A DNA stretch of 64,000 bases, taken from Pelodera strongyloides. Its lineage: Eukaryota; Nematoda; Chromadorea; Rhabditida; Rhabditidae. Below, in pieces: positions 10,129 to 19,470 of the stretch. Where the stretch lies: the NCBI GenBank assembly GCA_036852015.1, contig JAANDG010000109.1:62001-126000 (forward strand). The letters run 5' to 3'. A program made the translations under genes and the position numbers. Every line of letters begins with the position of its first letter. Positions within the stretch are counted from its first letter, which is position 1. The notes below the pieces were generated by a model. The model saw only the letters and a list, made by a program, of their open reading frames with translations. It was not told the DNA's origin and searched no databases.

Positions 10129-10958
10129 GTCTCTGTCTCTTTCCCTTCCTTTTACTGCTTCATGCTTCATGAATTCATGATTATCTGTTACGTTTATAGC
10201 GCATCATATGTTCCTAAGCCTCTCTGTAAGCCCTGTCGTTTAAAGCCGAGCAACATTCGGTTTTTCAAACGTATTTTGGACGCTGTATTCCTATGCAGTG
10301 TACGCAAATGACTGCGCGATTTATTAGTCTAGTTATATTCATTTGCATACAACGTGTGGAAATGCCGTTGTTGAAAATACTTTTCAAAAACCGGCAGATA
10401 AATCGTTTGAACCTCCATAAGTTTCAAATATTTTGTATTTTGTATTTCAAAAACCGGTCGTTGTATCGCTTTAACCTTCATACTTTTCAATTTACCACAA
10501 CACACGTATACTTCAGGTGATGTAAAGCAGAAACTCGACGAATACGACACTACTCGGAAAGCCTTTGAGAAACGTAACACAATGCAAAGGGAGAAGCAGG
10601 CGATTGCGTTACAGGTAGGGGGATACTTCATCAAAGTTGAAACTACGGTCGCAGTAAATTCGAAAAAAATATGTAATAGAGGTACTGGGGAACAAACTTG
10701 AGTACCGATTATAATTTTGAACAATGTAAATTAACAAAATGTATATTTAGTGCAAAGTACAGGTTGCAAGTGGTTCAATATGTTTGCTATGTGAATATTC
10801 CCTACCACTCTATAAACTCTATAAACTCCAGGAAGACTACAAATACAGACTACAAGTTTCAGGAGAAGCTCAAGATGAGACAGCAGAACGTCCGCCGCAA
10901 GGGCAAACTTCGACGCATGTCCGTCGCGCCTATTGCTGAAGGAGTGGAACCAACGTGA
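178..10958 (+). CDS. Coiled-coil protein gene, 3' part (15 exons), family not named
   Basis: The 5' end lies outside the window. Exons with consistent phase: 178-323, 494-560, 1069-1146, 1321-1432, 1770-1890, 2142-2219, 2520-2616, 3478-3576, 4293-4403, 4542-4598, 9531-9573, 9625-9759, 9953-10037, 10517-10614 and 10863-10958 (stop TGA). They give about 473 residues, mostly charged helix (early segment rich in KK/EE pairs). Landmarks in order: FGSEYASEKENQLEGEVEE, WQQRVALAMFKW, RYFAAAEARNNF, VQFPYATEDEMN, LIQWFDKVI, PIPTKDALFG and a very basic C-terminus. No membrane segment, signal peptide or enzyme motif is visible, so I infer a cytosolic structural or scaffold coiled coil. A LINE and several palindromic elements fill the introns; intron 4599-9530 is the largest. 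Exon 9531-9573 carries an in-frame TGA unless one base is ignored (see finding), so the copy may be damaged. The exon chain is well supported; the function is unknown. Confidence 0.8.
836..947. repeat. Short palindromic element
   Basis: Inverted repeat in an intron of the coiled-coil gene: the left end reads ggataatacaccactggaca and the right end is its near complement (tggtgtattatcc). A second internal unit (gacaccagaggacaccagt) gives a compound hairpin. It is non-coding and probably a small non-autonomous DNA element. Confidence 0.6.
963..1022 (+). repeat. Interstitial telomere-type tract (TTAGGC)n
   Basis: About nine imperfect tandem copies of TTAGGC, two of them mutated (ttatgc, ttagac), inside an intron. 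TTAGGC is the nematode telomeric unit. Further short tracts lie at 4193-4231 (reverse orientation), 21259-21277, 42540-42565, 52024-52052 and 56116-56141. Confidence 0.85.
1262..1305. repeat. Fragment of CACGTG-type palindromic element
   Basis: Only the right end is recognisable: accacgtgtcacaccgcttt, followed by aa. The same end occurs at 26.7 kb and 43.4 kb. It lies just upstream of the exon starting at 1321. Confidence 0.5.
1672..1745 (-). repeat. tRNA-like sequence (SINE head or tRNA pseudogene)
   Basis: On the minus strand an A-box-like tggcctagtggctagcgg is followed about 35 nt later by a B-box-like gagttcgattcctc. I could not pair a clean seven-base acceptor stem or a standard anticodon arm, so I call it a tRNA-derived element rather than a functional tRNA gene. 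It lies in an intron of the coiled-coil gene. Confidence 0.5.
2738..2960. repeat. Dispersed repeat, copy shared with 60.2 kb
   Basis: The stretch with ggtcaatactaccgtatt, then agttccaaaatactgta and ccatacttggaaacc, recurs with the same order and spacing at 60232-60390. The ends form an imperfect inverted repeat (ggtttcc / ggaaacc). Non-coding, intronic. Confidence 0.65.
3908..4078. repeat. Palindromic element with ~75-bp arms
   Basis: Nearly perfect inverted repeat. The left arm begins with ttaaagcgaaatgcta and contains ggaaaatttgcatatgat; the right arm carries the complement and ends tagcatttcgctttaaa. The spacer is about 20 bp around gtggacgatcgt. The ends match the TTAA-bounded AGCGAAAT families elsewhere in the window, so it is probably a related non-autonomous element. 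Confidence 0.75.
4193..4231 (-). repeat. Interstitial telomere-type tract (GCCTAA)n
   Basis: Six tandem copies of GCCTAA, one mutated to GCCTTA, just upstream of the exon starting at 4293. This is the complement of the nematode telomere unit. Confidence 0.8.
4618..4805. repeat. Palindromic MITE, family 1 (AGCGAAATACC ends)
   Basis: Left end ttaaagcgaaataccggc, right end ccggtatttcgctttaa, with ttgaaacgcatcg and its complement as the inner part of the arms. About 190 bp, bounded by TTAA on both sides. It sits in the intron that also holds the LINE. Family members recur about fourteen times in the window. Confidence 0.8.
4959..5852 (+). CDS. LINE ORF1 protein
   Basis: 297 codons, start chosen at the first ATG (4959). 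The N-terminal third is charged and Ser/Pro-rich with basic patches (SPRGHSPKRKEVE), as expected for a nucleic-acid-binding ORF1. A helical middle (residues about 40-100) contains LHLDAGQAGKLIDAVQKL and could oligomerise. The C-terminal part is basic and Trp/Arg-rich (KWGRVFIRES, GGQQRWQL) and ends in a Pro/Asn/Ser-rich tail. No CCHC zinc knuckle is visible. ORF1 proteins of LINEs coat the element RNA; here that is inferred from position and composition. It is followed 41 bp later by the endonuclease ORF. Confidence 0.75.
   Translation: MEVDKDKGVDAPVPRSAAKRDRNSDGSSSPRGHSPKRKEVELSDILGMGEVELEGMLQVGQNGLHLDAGQAGKLIDAVQKLISLAKGVISGTSSLVMDSVREERRLRSLVISVPNVPPPPNHNMDLPKETIARNEVAEETTQTLNLKAMIKFLGITEAPCALYKMNAFLWKLEMPSRASRSKILSRKHRLKDTKWGRVFIRESMTFEQRQRLNEMRTQRDYLNSMGGQQRWQLRDDKLVWASDNGVDRTKLAFETCIPPGWVNPRHSYRPRPSGPPPNNFTPNSSTGSVGANQQVGN
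5894..6604 (+). CDS. LINE ORF2 part 1: AP-type endonuclease
   Basis: 236 codons of an exonuclease-endonuclease-phosphatase domain that nicks target DNA for target-primed reverse transcription. Visible active-site motifs in order: MNIRSL (Asn), ILVESWLN (Glu), GGGICLYVN, VVYRLPG, LLGDFNIHF (Asp/Asn), DRRIIDHLFCSS and SSDHNLI (Asp/His). The frame ends in TAA at 6602-6604, just where the linker to reverse transcriptase should begin; the continuation is in another frame from 6583. In intact relatives the two are one protein, so a one- or two-base indel near 6580-6600 is likely. Confidence 0.85.
   Translation: MNIRSLMKNLNNVHHFLSAKHPDIFILVESWLNKDIKDCTILHTGNYKLLRFDRQSKKGGGICLYVNSCFLCKEQKHMGNANFELCCVDIEDLVNFRKIRFIVVYRLPGCTALADTSLYDEIINLSTSGIDVILLGDFNIHFDFTNPSPTLAKEREFGDFINSLGWSFYVTEPTRDRRIIDHLFCSSSNLIKNCSVEPPLGSSDHNLITFQINMTVEYINMQTPFLGFQECELASK
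6583..8745 (+). CDS. LINE ORF2 part 2: reverse transcriptase
   Basis: 720 codons. The fingers-palm-thumb domain has the standard blocks: DGIPQFFLKF, HFRPICINSAVCKTME, EEQYGFIRGKS, VIYLDIAKAFDKV (first catalytic Asp), SGVPQGSVLGPILF and CFADDCKIY (FADD catalytic pair). The C-terminal region (VRPLLEFASVVWNPYLKKD, then VEKVQSRITRMIF) is the usual tail of CR1, L2 and Jockey-type elements. There is no RNase H. The listed start ATG is not meaningful, since the natural protein would read in from the endonuclease. The frame is otherwise uninterrupted to TAA at 8745. Confidence 0.9.
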   Translation: MRIGLEIKSMLSIDWVTYFGTYNTVDDLEERFSSYIRSLIRDFVPLKYRQLPLTRFPKYIKNMVYQKQRLFNLNKNLKSVHISDLIKEINAQLSKSLERFYAYKENKAFENKFGKKFYTYVNSRIKGRSSIGVIHNPLDDQCVYDSYEKANLLGNQFESVFTRDNGTFPMMYSRSDIHTNASLPVIFPQDVCKTLGRLKNSFSLTSDGIPQFFLKFCKNELSEPLSFIYNISLETGRMPNIWRKSIVTPVPKVPKPKYPVHFRPICINSAVCKTMEMIVKHQLYKYIERLNCMPEEQYGFIRGKSVDLQMLDVQKQWLSSYEKGECVDVIYLDIAKAFDKVVHSKLLFKLQMLGFPLQLIYWLSDFLAGRTFQVKVNDCLSDECNATSGVPQGSVLGPILFLLYICDLPNVIRTSPNINIRCFADDCKIYCSYQPHEALSANLALEKSLDMLSKYCIDWQIELASEKCKVLYMGKKNCKYKYSVNGTQLGMVPSMRDLGIQIQDNWHFVDHISNICTKSMGVWYALTKSIKQRNPLILVKSYKTWVRPLLEFASVVWNPYLKKDKLRVEKVQSRITRMIFQKCYPKCTLIPSYSDRLRKFNLLSLQQRRIQHDLIFTFKLLKGELANSFSKYYVMKPTRGRLSSFEYHVPLAKRNPFYHSFFLRTARWLNKIPEQLLKAHDSKTFKRLLKSSDITQILNNFEENDITVGFKEYTYIPRTN
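9441..9474 (+). repeat. (ATT)n tail of the LINE
   Basis: About eleven ATT units directly after gtgtcaataa, which also supplies an AATAA-type signal. Terminal simple repeats are typical 3' ends of non-LTR elements and mark the right boundary here. The next coding exon of the host gene begins only 57 bp downstream. Confidence 0.75.
9832..9926. repeat. CACGTG-type palindromic element, degenerate
   Basis: The right end aaaccacgtgttattccact followed by ttaa matches the CACGTG family; the left end (ccagaaaggcacatac) is eroded. Intronic. Confidence 0.4.
10055..10150 (+). repeat. (CT)n microsatellite
   Basis: Nearly pure CT dinucleotides with a few tctg interruptions in an intron of the coiled-coil gene. 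Similar tracts lie at 25945-26040, 43065-43200, 46415-46495 and 46680-46740. Confidence 0.9.
10236..10476. repeat. Palindromic element, family 3 (GCGATTT core)
   Basis: Left end gtttaaagccgagcaacatt, core actgcgcgatttatta, right end ccggtcgttgtatcgcttta followed by acc. The core words ttgcatacaac and ctgcgcgattt recur at 25.66, 29.5, 43.9 and 55.0 kb. The right arm appears tandemly duplicated here (two caaaaaccgg blocks). Confidence 0.65.
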
Positions 10959-11224
10959 TGACATCAAACTACAAAATACAAAATACACACTACAATCTAT
11001 AAACTGTCATAAGCTAAATTTCCAATAGATTCCTAGGTACGAGTTATGCCAAAGGACCAAACTTACTCCGAACTATTCTTGCATATTGTACGAGTTCATA
11101 ATGAATTATTTACAGTGAGGATTGAGCACTGCTATGCATTGTAGCCCACTGTATACCCGTTACTGCAGATGATAAACGATGTTATGTTGCACTTATTTTG
11201 TTGGGAAAGAATTCATATTTATAT

Positions 11225-11425
11225 TTAAAGCGAAATACCGGCCGGTTTTTGAAACGCATCGTGGACAGCTGAATTCTTACGTATTTATGCTAGTTCGGAT
11301 ATAATATAATAGTTCGGATTTCCTCGAACTTCGCTCGATTTTTTATTTTAATTTATGGTCATCAGCTGCATAGGAATGATCGTGTACTCGATGTGTTTCA
11401 AAAACCGGCCGGTATTTCGCTTTGA
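11225..11425. repeat. Palindromic MITE, family 1
   Basis: Left end ttaaagcgaaataccggccg, right end ccggccggtatttcgcttt. Complete copy, about 200 bp, in the space between the coiled-coil gene and the minus-strand membrane-protein gene. Confidence 0.8.
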
Positions 11426-11981
11426 CAATAACTCAAAAAAAAAAAAATAAGATTGATCCTTTATTACTCGTAAAAGACTATTGGAACTCAAGTACTCGGG
11501 AATTACTTGAAAGTTCAAGTATTTTCGTGAGCCAAAGCATCGTACTATCGAGTGGTTTGAAGCGCCCGCTCCTTTTCCTAAATTGGGAAGTATTATTATA
11601 TTTTTAAGGAAAAACGATTGAATGGTACTGTAGTTCTTCAATTACTGCACAAAGTTGAAGACTAACGAAGCAGGAGTAGACCTACCACCCTTGATGCCAA
11701 ATAAAAAAGCTGTTCTGAAGGCTTTATGATTACACCGAAAATTGAATATATAACAGTACAAAACAACGAGTCACATAAAGGAGAAGAGTTTGTTTGGGAC
11801 AATCTATTACTATTCTATGTTTCAGGCGTTTACGTAAATAGGCCAACTTTTCGCAATTCTTCAAAATTAGCGCATTTGAATCTATTACATTGAATTGGAA
11901 AGTCTGGTAACCATATAACAACGAATCATAAAATATCACGCATATTAGAATGAAATTTTACGTGAATAAACAAAAATTTAC

Positions 11982-13349
11982 CTCAAAGTACCGTAGACAG
12001 TTATTCATCACTTGTAGTCCGCACATATTCCCAGCTACAGTAATATGCAGAGAAATCGCGCCGAGATACATCCAAAATGGGCCCAGAAAGTTGTAAAATA
12101 GTTTCTCATTTACAAGGTATTTTGGCAGACGTTCGCTTGTCTTCCAACGATTGCCTGAAAGAAGAAGTAATACAAAAAATAGTAAAGCAAAATACCAGCC
12201 GGTTTTTGAAACACATCGAGTACACCAGCATTCTTATGCAGCTTATGTAAATGACCATAAATTAAAATAAAAAATCTAGCTCAATTCGAGTAAATAGCAT
12301 AAATACGTAAGAATTAAGTTGTCCACGATGCGCTTCCAAAACCGGCCGGTATTTCACTTTAACTTATATGAATAACAGACGGCTGTCGCAGAACGAGGCG
12401 ACTTTCCAATGCTACAAAGGCGATACTTCAAAGTCTCACAAAAAATGGGCATACATATAAGAAACGTCTGAAACGTATTGCCTGTGCCCGATTATTGTAA
12501 ACAAAAACGATATGAGCCCGATGCAGTGTGTCAAACTATGGGGCATGGATCGGGCACATATCGAGGCTTTTTGAAAAATAATCGGCCACATGTCGGAGTT
12601 TCCACTTTCCTGTGATGGGAAATAGACACGATGTTAAAAGTAGAGTAATTTTAGTTAGTATTTAATTTTTTTAATTTAATTTTTTCAATTCAACTTACCA
12701 ATAGCCATAATCACGATAACACTCAAGGCGATCATATCTGCAAAAACCATCAATGAACGTAGCATTGTGACGTGCATTTGAAGTAGCATGCGTCTCTCTT
12801 TGTAGACTCCGAGGACCTGAAGACGTATATTTTTATATTTATAAGTCAATAAATTTAAAAACAAAAACCATAAACTACATGTGTGTAGGTCCTTGTAGAC
12901 TCCGAAGGCCTGAAGAATATATATTTTTAAATATAAAAAAAATAATAAGCCATTTTGAAGACTTACGTCTACGGCATAGGCATAGGCTACTTATTATTTT
13001 TTCAGTAAATTGATGCAATAAAATCGACTAGAAACCCGCTAAAACGAAACAATAATTGTGTTTATTACGCTTGATGTTTTGAATGAATTGATAACAAAAA
13101 TCAATAAAAATTAATTGCTACAAAATTCATTATGGTCCGACTACATGCACAAATATCATCGATTCTCTAGTCATTTATTATTTAATAAAGAAATAAAGAA
13201 ATAAAATAAAAGCTCACCGCGCAAACAATGCCAGAAAAATTAAGCGTAGCCACCGTGGCGATAACTGGTCGGAAATATTCAACTTGTAGAAAATATCCCT
13301 TCGTTTCCATTATAAAATAAGTGGCAATGAAGCCGCCAAGCATTATTAG
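11982..13349 (-). CDS. Multi-pass membrane protein, partial (3 exons)
   Basis: Three minus-strand exons with clean splice sites and matching phase: 13349-13218, 12816-12699 and 12154-11982. Together they give about 140 residues with three or four hydrophobic helices: LIMLGGFIATYFIM; VIATVATLNFSGIVCA continuing into VLGVY; LMVFADMIALSVIVIMAI; and FWMYLGAISLHITVAGNMCG. Short charged loops (YKERRM, NRWKTSERLPKYL) separate them. The layout recalls tetraspan membrane proteins, but no family signature such as CCG is present. The start exon was not found. The last exon either splices at GAG|gtaaat (11981) to a short terminal exon, possibly near 11680, or reads through to a stop at 11958. Function unknown. 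Confidence 0.6.
12183..12362. repeat. Palindromic MITE, family 1
   Basis: Left end taaagcaaaataccagccgg, right end ccggccggtatttcacttta followed by a. It lies in the intron between exons 12699-12816 and 11982-12154 of the membrane-protein gene. Confidence 0.8.
12481..12618. repeat. Degenerate relative of the CCGATTTC hairpin family
   Basis: Contains cccgatgcag, gatcgggcacatatcgagg and the end word tccactttcctgtgatggga, which also bounds the copies at 28.92 and 61.38 kb. Too eroded to show both arms clearly. Confidence 0.35.
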
Positions 13350-16140
13350 CTAAAATAAACTTTTTTTATGTAATAACGTCTATATGTTAAAGATAAATTT
13401 TTATGAAAACACAAAGCTGGCGAGTTTTTAGATTTTTTTAGTTTGCGCTTTTTACAACGCATCACAAATGTTTGATTAAAATATAGTAAAAAGAAAACGT
13501 TTTTGAAAACAGTGCTGGTCTTCTATTAAATATAACTACTATCAATATAAAGGTGTACAATAACATTAAAATTACAAACGTACCTCTATACAAGTGGTGA
13601 CATAGACCGCAGTTGTACAGTGAAATAACTCGAAAGTGGCAGTTGGATAATATTTTTCCGCATTTCCGTTGAACTTCTATATATATTATTAAATTTAAAA
13701 TATGGTTGAACACATTTATAAATATTATTTTCAATATATGCTAAGGACTATTTCTTGCGCAATAAATTCGAAGTATCGTACATATTTGAAAGTTTTTAGT
13801 TTTATGTTTAATTTATTAGAAAAGAAGCACCTGTATTGGTATTTTTGTCATTTAGTATTTAGTATAGTTTATCTAGGTAAGTACAGTTTTCCTGAAAGTA
13901 AAAATTATAACACCACAAGTAATATTTAAATAAAATAAAATAAAACATTCTAAAGTTAAATGAATCTGAACAAAAAGTTTAATATCTATTGGAACTAGGA
14001 ATTTTTTTTACGTCTTGACCTTGCCGCTGGAAACCTCAAACAACAGTTACAACTGTTTTAAAATTTAAAATTTTTTAAATTTACAGAGTTACAGAGTTGC
14101 AAATTTAGCTTTTATAGTGCGCATAGCCAAAATGCACAGTTTTCAAATTTTTTTAACTCCACTCCAATAAATGTTATGGTGGAATATAAAGTCTATAGCG
14201 CGCGTAGCGCGCTAAGCGCGCAGGATGACACACTTTATATATAGACCTGGGGGAGGAGGAGCGCTTTGCGCGAAATCGATTTGTGATTTAGAAAGAGAGG
14301 AGAAACAGCTGAGCCTTATTGTTAGTGGGATGTGGGAGCGGACTTGATTTCACTATTTCAATGAAGATTGATTTTAATTAGTATCGTATAGAAATAAAGT
14401 ACAAAGCAATTATGATAGTCTTACTGTAATAATGTGCAAACCAATTTTTGTTTTTGTATACTATTATAAGTTCACAACAACTTACAAATCCACAGTACCC
14501 CGGTATAAATTACATCCGTGTTTAGAAGAAACATTATACAATGCTCAAACTCAACGTGAAAAAGAAGGTAATATCAGAAACTAGTTCCAATAAAAAAGTT
14601 GGTGACGTAATAAAATGTTGGGCTCCTCAAGAGCCTCCCTTGCTCAAGTTTGATTCGAAATGGTTATATAGTGTTCAAATCGTATGTCTTGTTGCACAAA
14701 CATACATGTATTAAAGCAGTATTGTACCTACTTTGGGTAATTTGAATAGATAAGCATTTCTTATGTATCCTATGCAGATTGTTGGTGCCAATGCTAGGGT
14801 ACGCACTTTAATTTAAGTTAGTTAGATTTAAAGGGAATATGTAGGCCCTTTTTGAAGTTAAGCTGTATTAATAGAATGCGTGTTGCCCATTAAGGAAACA
14901 ATAACAAAAGTTGTCTACAATTACCCACTTAAAAGAAAATCAATTACAAAGCTCGCCTTTTCCATAGTAAACGCTAATTCGGAACCCTTGCATAAATTTG
15001 GGTCTGATTGAATAAATTTCAGTTTAAATCGGCAAATAGCAAGATTCAAGATGCAGCGCATTCCAATTTCGTATTTACATATTCAGTCGCCTATTTAAAT
15101 TAACGTCTGGTATGGAAACGCTAGTTTCGCTTTTTTTTTGCTCATTTTGAGTGCCTACATATTCGCTTTAACAATATTAACAGTGTATTGATGGTACGAA
15201 AACGAATAAGTTTACAAACAGTATCTGTATCATATTCCGTGCTTTAATTAGTACGGGATGCTTTTATAGGCACATACATTCTTTTTTAATTATATAATAG
15301 GAGAAGAGTTTGTGGCCGGGTGAATTTATTTGTGATTACGTCCACAACGAAGCCCGTTCATAAAGTTTTTCGACATTTTAAAAAAACAGTCGACCGAAGG
15401 CCGGTTCCTCCAGAACGGCTGGTAAAATTAATAAACGTGTAACCAATAAACTCTTATTATAAGGCGAACAACCACCCCGGACCCAATTAACGCTAAAGAT
15501 AATCTAAAGGACATCAGAACTACCGTAACCAAGCCACGAGTACGAGAAATGGAGGAACTCGTACCTGTGACAAGTTTCACAGCACTGCCGATGATGAAGG
15601 TAAATAAAAAGATGTTCTTCGTCGGAGTTTTGAGTTTTACCAAACAGCAGCGTCACACAATGATGAATTGACCATTATATGCTAGGGACTTTTCCGTGAA
15701 CCAAATTTTATATAAACTGACTACTGTATCGATGTAATGAAGCCAATGAAGGAGGGATACGGTATATAAAAGACTTGTCTTTTCTGTAGTTTGGCTATGA
15801 CGCTTACCTACTCTACATATTAGGGGCCACCTGCGGAATCTACAGAAATTGGTGCGCTGTCTTCCGTTGAAGCTACCTCCACAAAGGAGAAAAATTTCGA
15901 TAATATTGTAACAAGCCGGCCCGATAGTTTATATAAAACGAACCACTTAATCAAGGTCAGTTTCTCAGTTTGTAGAGTTTAACACCGAACACACACAAAA
16001 AAATATTTAGATAACAATATTTTTTGCATGAAACTACATTACTAACATTACTAATGTATATTTGCATGTGCTAGCTGATACTGTGATCTGACACGCATAT
16101 CATGTAAGTTTAGTGCCAGAAGCTTAGAGCGGGCGCCAAA
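13350..16140. other. Stretch without a supported gene
   Basis: AT-rich, with only short open frames. A minus-strand frame at 15428-15643 starts with a lysine-rich N-terminus and a hydrophobic stretch (NIFLFTFIIGSAV) and could be an upstream exon of the membrane-protein gene, but its donor phase does not match exon 13349-13218, so I do not join it. A short GC-rich inverted patch (agcgcgcgtagcgcgc) lies near 14197-14222. Nothing else stands out. Confidence 0.4.
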
Positions 16141-16189
16141 AATTTGCATATGATATATAGGACTCTGGTCTCCAACCGCGCAGCGCACC

Positions 16190-16335
16190 CCCAGCCAGGG
16201 GCGCTCGCCCCTTCTTTTTGCCCCCCTACGCGGCTGGCCGGTGCCCCCCTACGCGGCTGGCCGGTGCCCCCCTACGCGGCTGGCCGGTGCCCCCCTACGC
16301 GGTTGGCCGGTGCCCCCCTGCGCGGTTAGCCCTCC
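16190..16335 (+). repeat. 23-bp GC-rich minisatellite
   Basis: About five tandem copies of a unit containing cccccctacgcggctggccg; the last copies vary in ggttggccgg. Diverged gcgcggctggg-type units continue at 16500-16745, with the tRNA-like element at 16.4 kb between the two blocks. The overlapping open frames here only reflect the absence of A/T-rich stops. Confidence 0.85.
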
Positions 16336-16382
16336 AAGGCAAAAATAAAAGATAGACCACATCTGCAAAACAAATGCACCGA

Positions 16383-16465
16383 ACAGGAATCGAACCTACG
16401 GAATTCACTCATTATGTTCTGGAGCCAGCGCCTTAGACCACTCGGCCACAAAGCGCATGTCTAAT
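16383..16465 (-). repeat. tRNA-like sequence (Leu/Ser-like, probable SINE or pseudogene)
   Basis: Minus strand: A box tggccgagtggtctaaggcg, an arm around ctggctccag, and B box taggttcgattcct. The long variable region would suit a Leu or Ser tRNA, but the acceptor stem does not pair well and the anticodon is unclear. Best read as a tRNA pseudogene or SINE head. Confidence 0.55.
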
Positions 16466-16499
16466 AATCGAAAAGAAACATTTGGGTGGTGACAGCGGA

Positions 16500-16745
16500 T
16501 ACTTCGAAATTGCGCGGCTGGGTGCGCGGTTGGCTGGGGGCCCCCTGCGCGGTTGGCTGGGGGTGCGCTGCGCGGTTGAGGACCGGAGCCCCGAGGCACC
16601 GCGCACCCATCCGCGTAGTTTGCAAACTACGCGGCTGGCCGGGGCCCCTCTGCGCGGTACGCGGCTGGCTACGCCCGCACTCCAATTTGCGCGGCTGGCT
16701 ACGCGTGCACTCCAATTTGCGCGGCTGGGTACGCGGTGCGCTGCG
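16500..16745 (+). repeat. Diverged GC-rich tandem repeats
   Basis: Repeated gcgcggctgg/gcgcggttgg words at irregular 15-30 bp spacing, including two near-identical blocks with ggctacgcccgcactccaat and ggctacgcgtgcactccaat. Probably degenerate copies of the 16.2-kb minisatellite. Confidence 0.7.
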
Positions 16746-17698
16746 CACCCAAGAACGTAGGAAATGCACATCATCGCACGAGAACCCAAGCTCAATACCA
16801 ATTATGTCGGAAACCATGCTTTGAACTTGAACAGAATGTGGACACGTATTCACAAAATTCAGCCAGTAGTAAAGGGTCGGAACAGAAATGTACTTTGATC
16901 ACTAATTGAAGAAAAATTTGAACCACCAACAGTGGATTTGTTGCAATTTTGTTGCTATTAACATTATAGGGTAGTATCAGGCTTATGTATGATAGGTAGG
17001 TTCAGTTTAGTGTTTATCTTTCCATGGTGAAGCAATTAGGTTACGACTGCGCAACTCGAAGCAAAACAAGTCACTACCTTGATTCACATATACATCGCTT
17101 CATACTTATGTATCGCATGTACGGTAGGCATTGCAAGTAAAGCAACCTTCGCTAGACTTTGTAATGTTTATAAATTAGCAGGTTAAATTGGCACTTTTTC
17201 TATTGAGTCATTTTATAGGTACAGTCAAGTGTCAAGACGGCGCATGCGTTCGATAACTAGGTTTCGTTATTTTGTTCTGTGTAATTCTAGTCCTTTTTTG
17301 TTTTATTTATGGACCAGTTTAGTTAGTATGCGAAAATTTTTCTTGTTTTGTAGTTTAGGAATATGATCTTAGGTTTTTTTGTCGAGAATTTGGCCGTAAG
17401 TGAGTGTCAAATATGTCTGTCAGTATGTGTGAATGTGTGAATATGTGTGAACTCTGTCGAAAGGCATTAGCTGGGCACACAGCGTTTCGATGAACGTTTT
17501 GGAAGGATGATGGAAGGAAGTGATCCGAAGCTTCGGAAAGTTCGATTCCTCCAATTCAAGTTATCAAATATTTGTGTAGAAAAGTTAAAAGCAAACTACA
17601 CGCAACACATGCAAATCATAACCAACAAGAGTACGCAGTGTTAACCTCATCATTTGGGAGGATTCAAGTAACATAACAGAACTTCATCAAGCACATCA

Positions 17699-18019
17699 TC
17701 AAGCGTCGTATAAGACGCAAAGATCCACTTGCATTTCCTGCACAGATTCACAGACAGTGTGTGAGGAAAGCAGGAAACAAATATCACAAAACATGAACAA
17801 GAACAAGAATAGCACAACACGTTGAGCCAGCCCCCTCCTCTGTAAATCTTTATTATTTGAGGAGGGGTGAAAGGCAGAACATTGGAGGAATCTCTGTCCG
17901 TATGTCCGTATGTCCGCTTGTTTGCGGTATCCAGACTTTAGCCACAAATCACCATATTCGACCAACACCGGCCCCGGTCCGGGTCCGGCTGCGCCGTCTC
18001 CACTCATCGCAGTGCAGAA
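17699..18019 (-). pseudogene. Possible terminal exon fragment, unrecognised
   Basis: A tttcag acceptor on the minus strand at 18020-18025 opens a frame with a Gly/Pro run (AAGPGPGPVLVEYGDLWLK) and later QRFLQCSAFHP. It ends in a low-complexity hydrophobic stretch that looks like untranslated DNA read as protein. A short cggacatacggacata repeat interrupts it. This could be an exon of the cluster up to 21.4 kb or chance; support is weak. Confidence 0.2.
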
Positions 18020-18234
18020 CTGAAACAAAATGAAGTAAGTGGCTTTACTACTGTAAAACGGAATTCTCAATGACTATGGAAAACTCTTGCAAGAAACGGG
18101 CGCTCTAGAAGAACACAACTGAAGGGAATCCCGGACTTATAAAAATAAATTTGCAATACCGGTTCTATTTGAGCCTATCTATAGTCAGCGTCGTCATACT
18201 CGAAAATCACGCACCGAATTTTTATACGACCTGA

Positions 18235-18740
18235 GCTCTAGGCGTCCTCGACGACGAGCTTGACGAGCTAGATGTACCAGAAGACGCGGTGGACTCCGTC
18301 AGCCCTTCAGCAAGTCCTTGGAGCCGGACACTTGCTCCTCAAACATGTGTCTTCGAGTTCCGAAGACCGAAGGTTCAGACATTCTAAACCATAAGGAGTA
18401 ATTACTTCAGGGTAGATCAATATTCACCAAAAAAATGGGAGCCGTACCGGAATACAGCGATTTTGGACAAGTGCACACTTTGTGTAGTGCATTTCGTGAA
18501 CAATCTTGTAACAGTTAATAATATTGTAACAGTTTAAATCCAAATCATCTATAATGAAATGTCATTGATCTACAGGCACCATAGTCGGTAACTTACAAAT
18601 AGTGTTCTTCTTGATGGTGCTTCGGCGGGGCACTGAAGGACTGGAAGCTCACGTCCGATATCGTCTCGCACAACAAGAAGTTCCAGTGATAGATTGAACG
18701 CCCAGGGGTCCAGGTTCCCTTCCGGAGAACTAAATAATGA
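18235..18740 (-). pseudogene. Eroded copies of cluster exons
   Basis: At 18240-18300 the minus strand has a stretch (cgtcaagctcgtcgtcgagg) clearly related to 20920-20985 and 19845-19900, but the homologous frame soon hits a stop. At 18598-18730 another frame (YHWNFLLCETISDVSF) has a good donor at its 3' end. I read these as remains of the duplicated exon set seen at 19.5-21.4 kb. Confidence 0.25.
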
Positions 18741-19470
18741 TTTATAAATATGACTTCCAAACACTCAAACATTAGTATCAAGCTATTATGCTCCTTAACA
18801 CATCTAGTACGTACATAACAGGCAACATCGAGCAAATGTAGTTCTAAGGCTGCCACAGCATAATGGAGAAATCAAGGTTACGCTAATAATATCTTGTGCA
18901 ATTAATTTAGCGCCCACACATTGTGCAATTATCGAATCACGAGAAATAAAGCTCACTTGGAGAAAAAAAAGAAAAATAGTGAGGTAGGAACACGTAGCCT
19001 CCAAAAGGGAGAAAGGTTCTCATAGAAGCCACACACAGATATATGTTGCAATGAATTACGAAGTAATGTTGAAAGTGCAATGTAGAAATGAATGAAATAG
19101 TAAGCGTAAGCAAAGACCATACGAATATGGATTTGTAGAAAATAAACTGGATATGCTCGTTTTCAGATTTTTTCGCTTTCTAATTTAAATTTGCATAGCG
19201 CAGTGCTTGTACAAATATGCTAATTTTCCGTGTTTTGATGCATGTACGAGGATTCTTGCCAAACAAAATAGGCGCCCATCGTCCGATACGTTTCAATGAA
19301 TTTATGAAACTCTGGTACAAACGTAAAATTGGTTGTGAAAATCCAGTTGCAAGGTTTTGGGAATTAGCGAATATAAGGCAAAATACTGGCCGAGTCTTTA
19401 CTCAGTGTTTTCAGCGCAGCTGTACGCAGCGGGAGGTAGTCAAGAAGGGAATGCCGAAAAATTTCGTTAC

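Noticed and set aside
10831..10938. Alternative last exon of the coiled-coil gene starting at 10831
   Set aside because: The frame from the ccag acceptor at 10830 gives a less fitting C-terminus; the tttcag at 10862 continues the basic coiled coil in phase.
15428..15643. First exon of the minus-strand membrane-protein gene
   Set aside because: It has a hydrophobic stretch, but its only good donor is in a phase that does not fit exon 13349-13218; kept only as a remark.
16383..16465. Functional tRNA-Leu gene
   Set aside because: The A and B boxes are good, but acceptor-stem pairing and anticodon are not convincing.
16144..16853. Overlapping frames of 60-130 codons on both strands
   Set aside because: They reflect GC-rich tandem repeats without stops; composition is repeat-like (RG, PAxxL) and no splice context fits.
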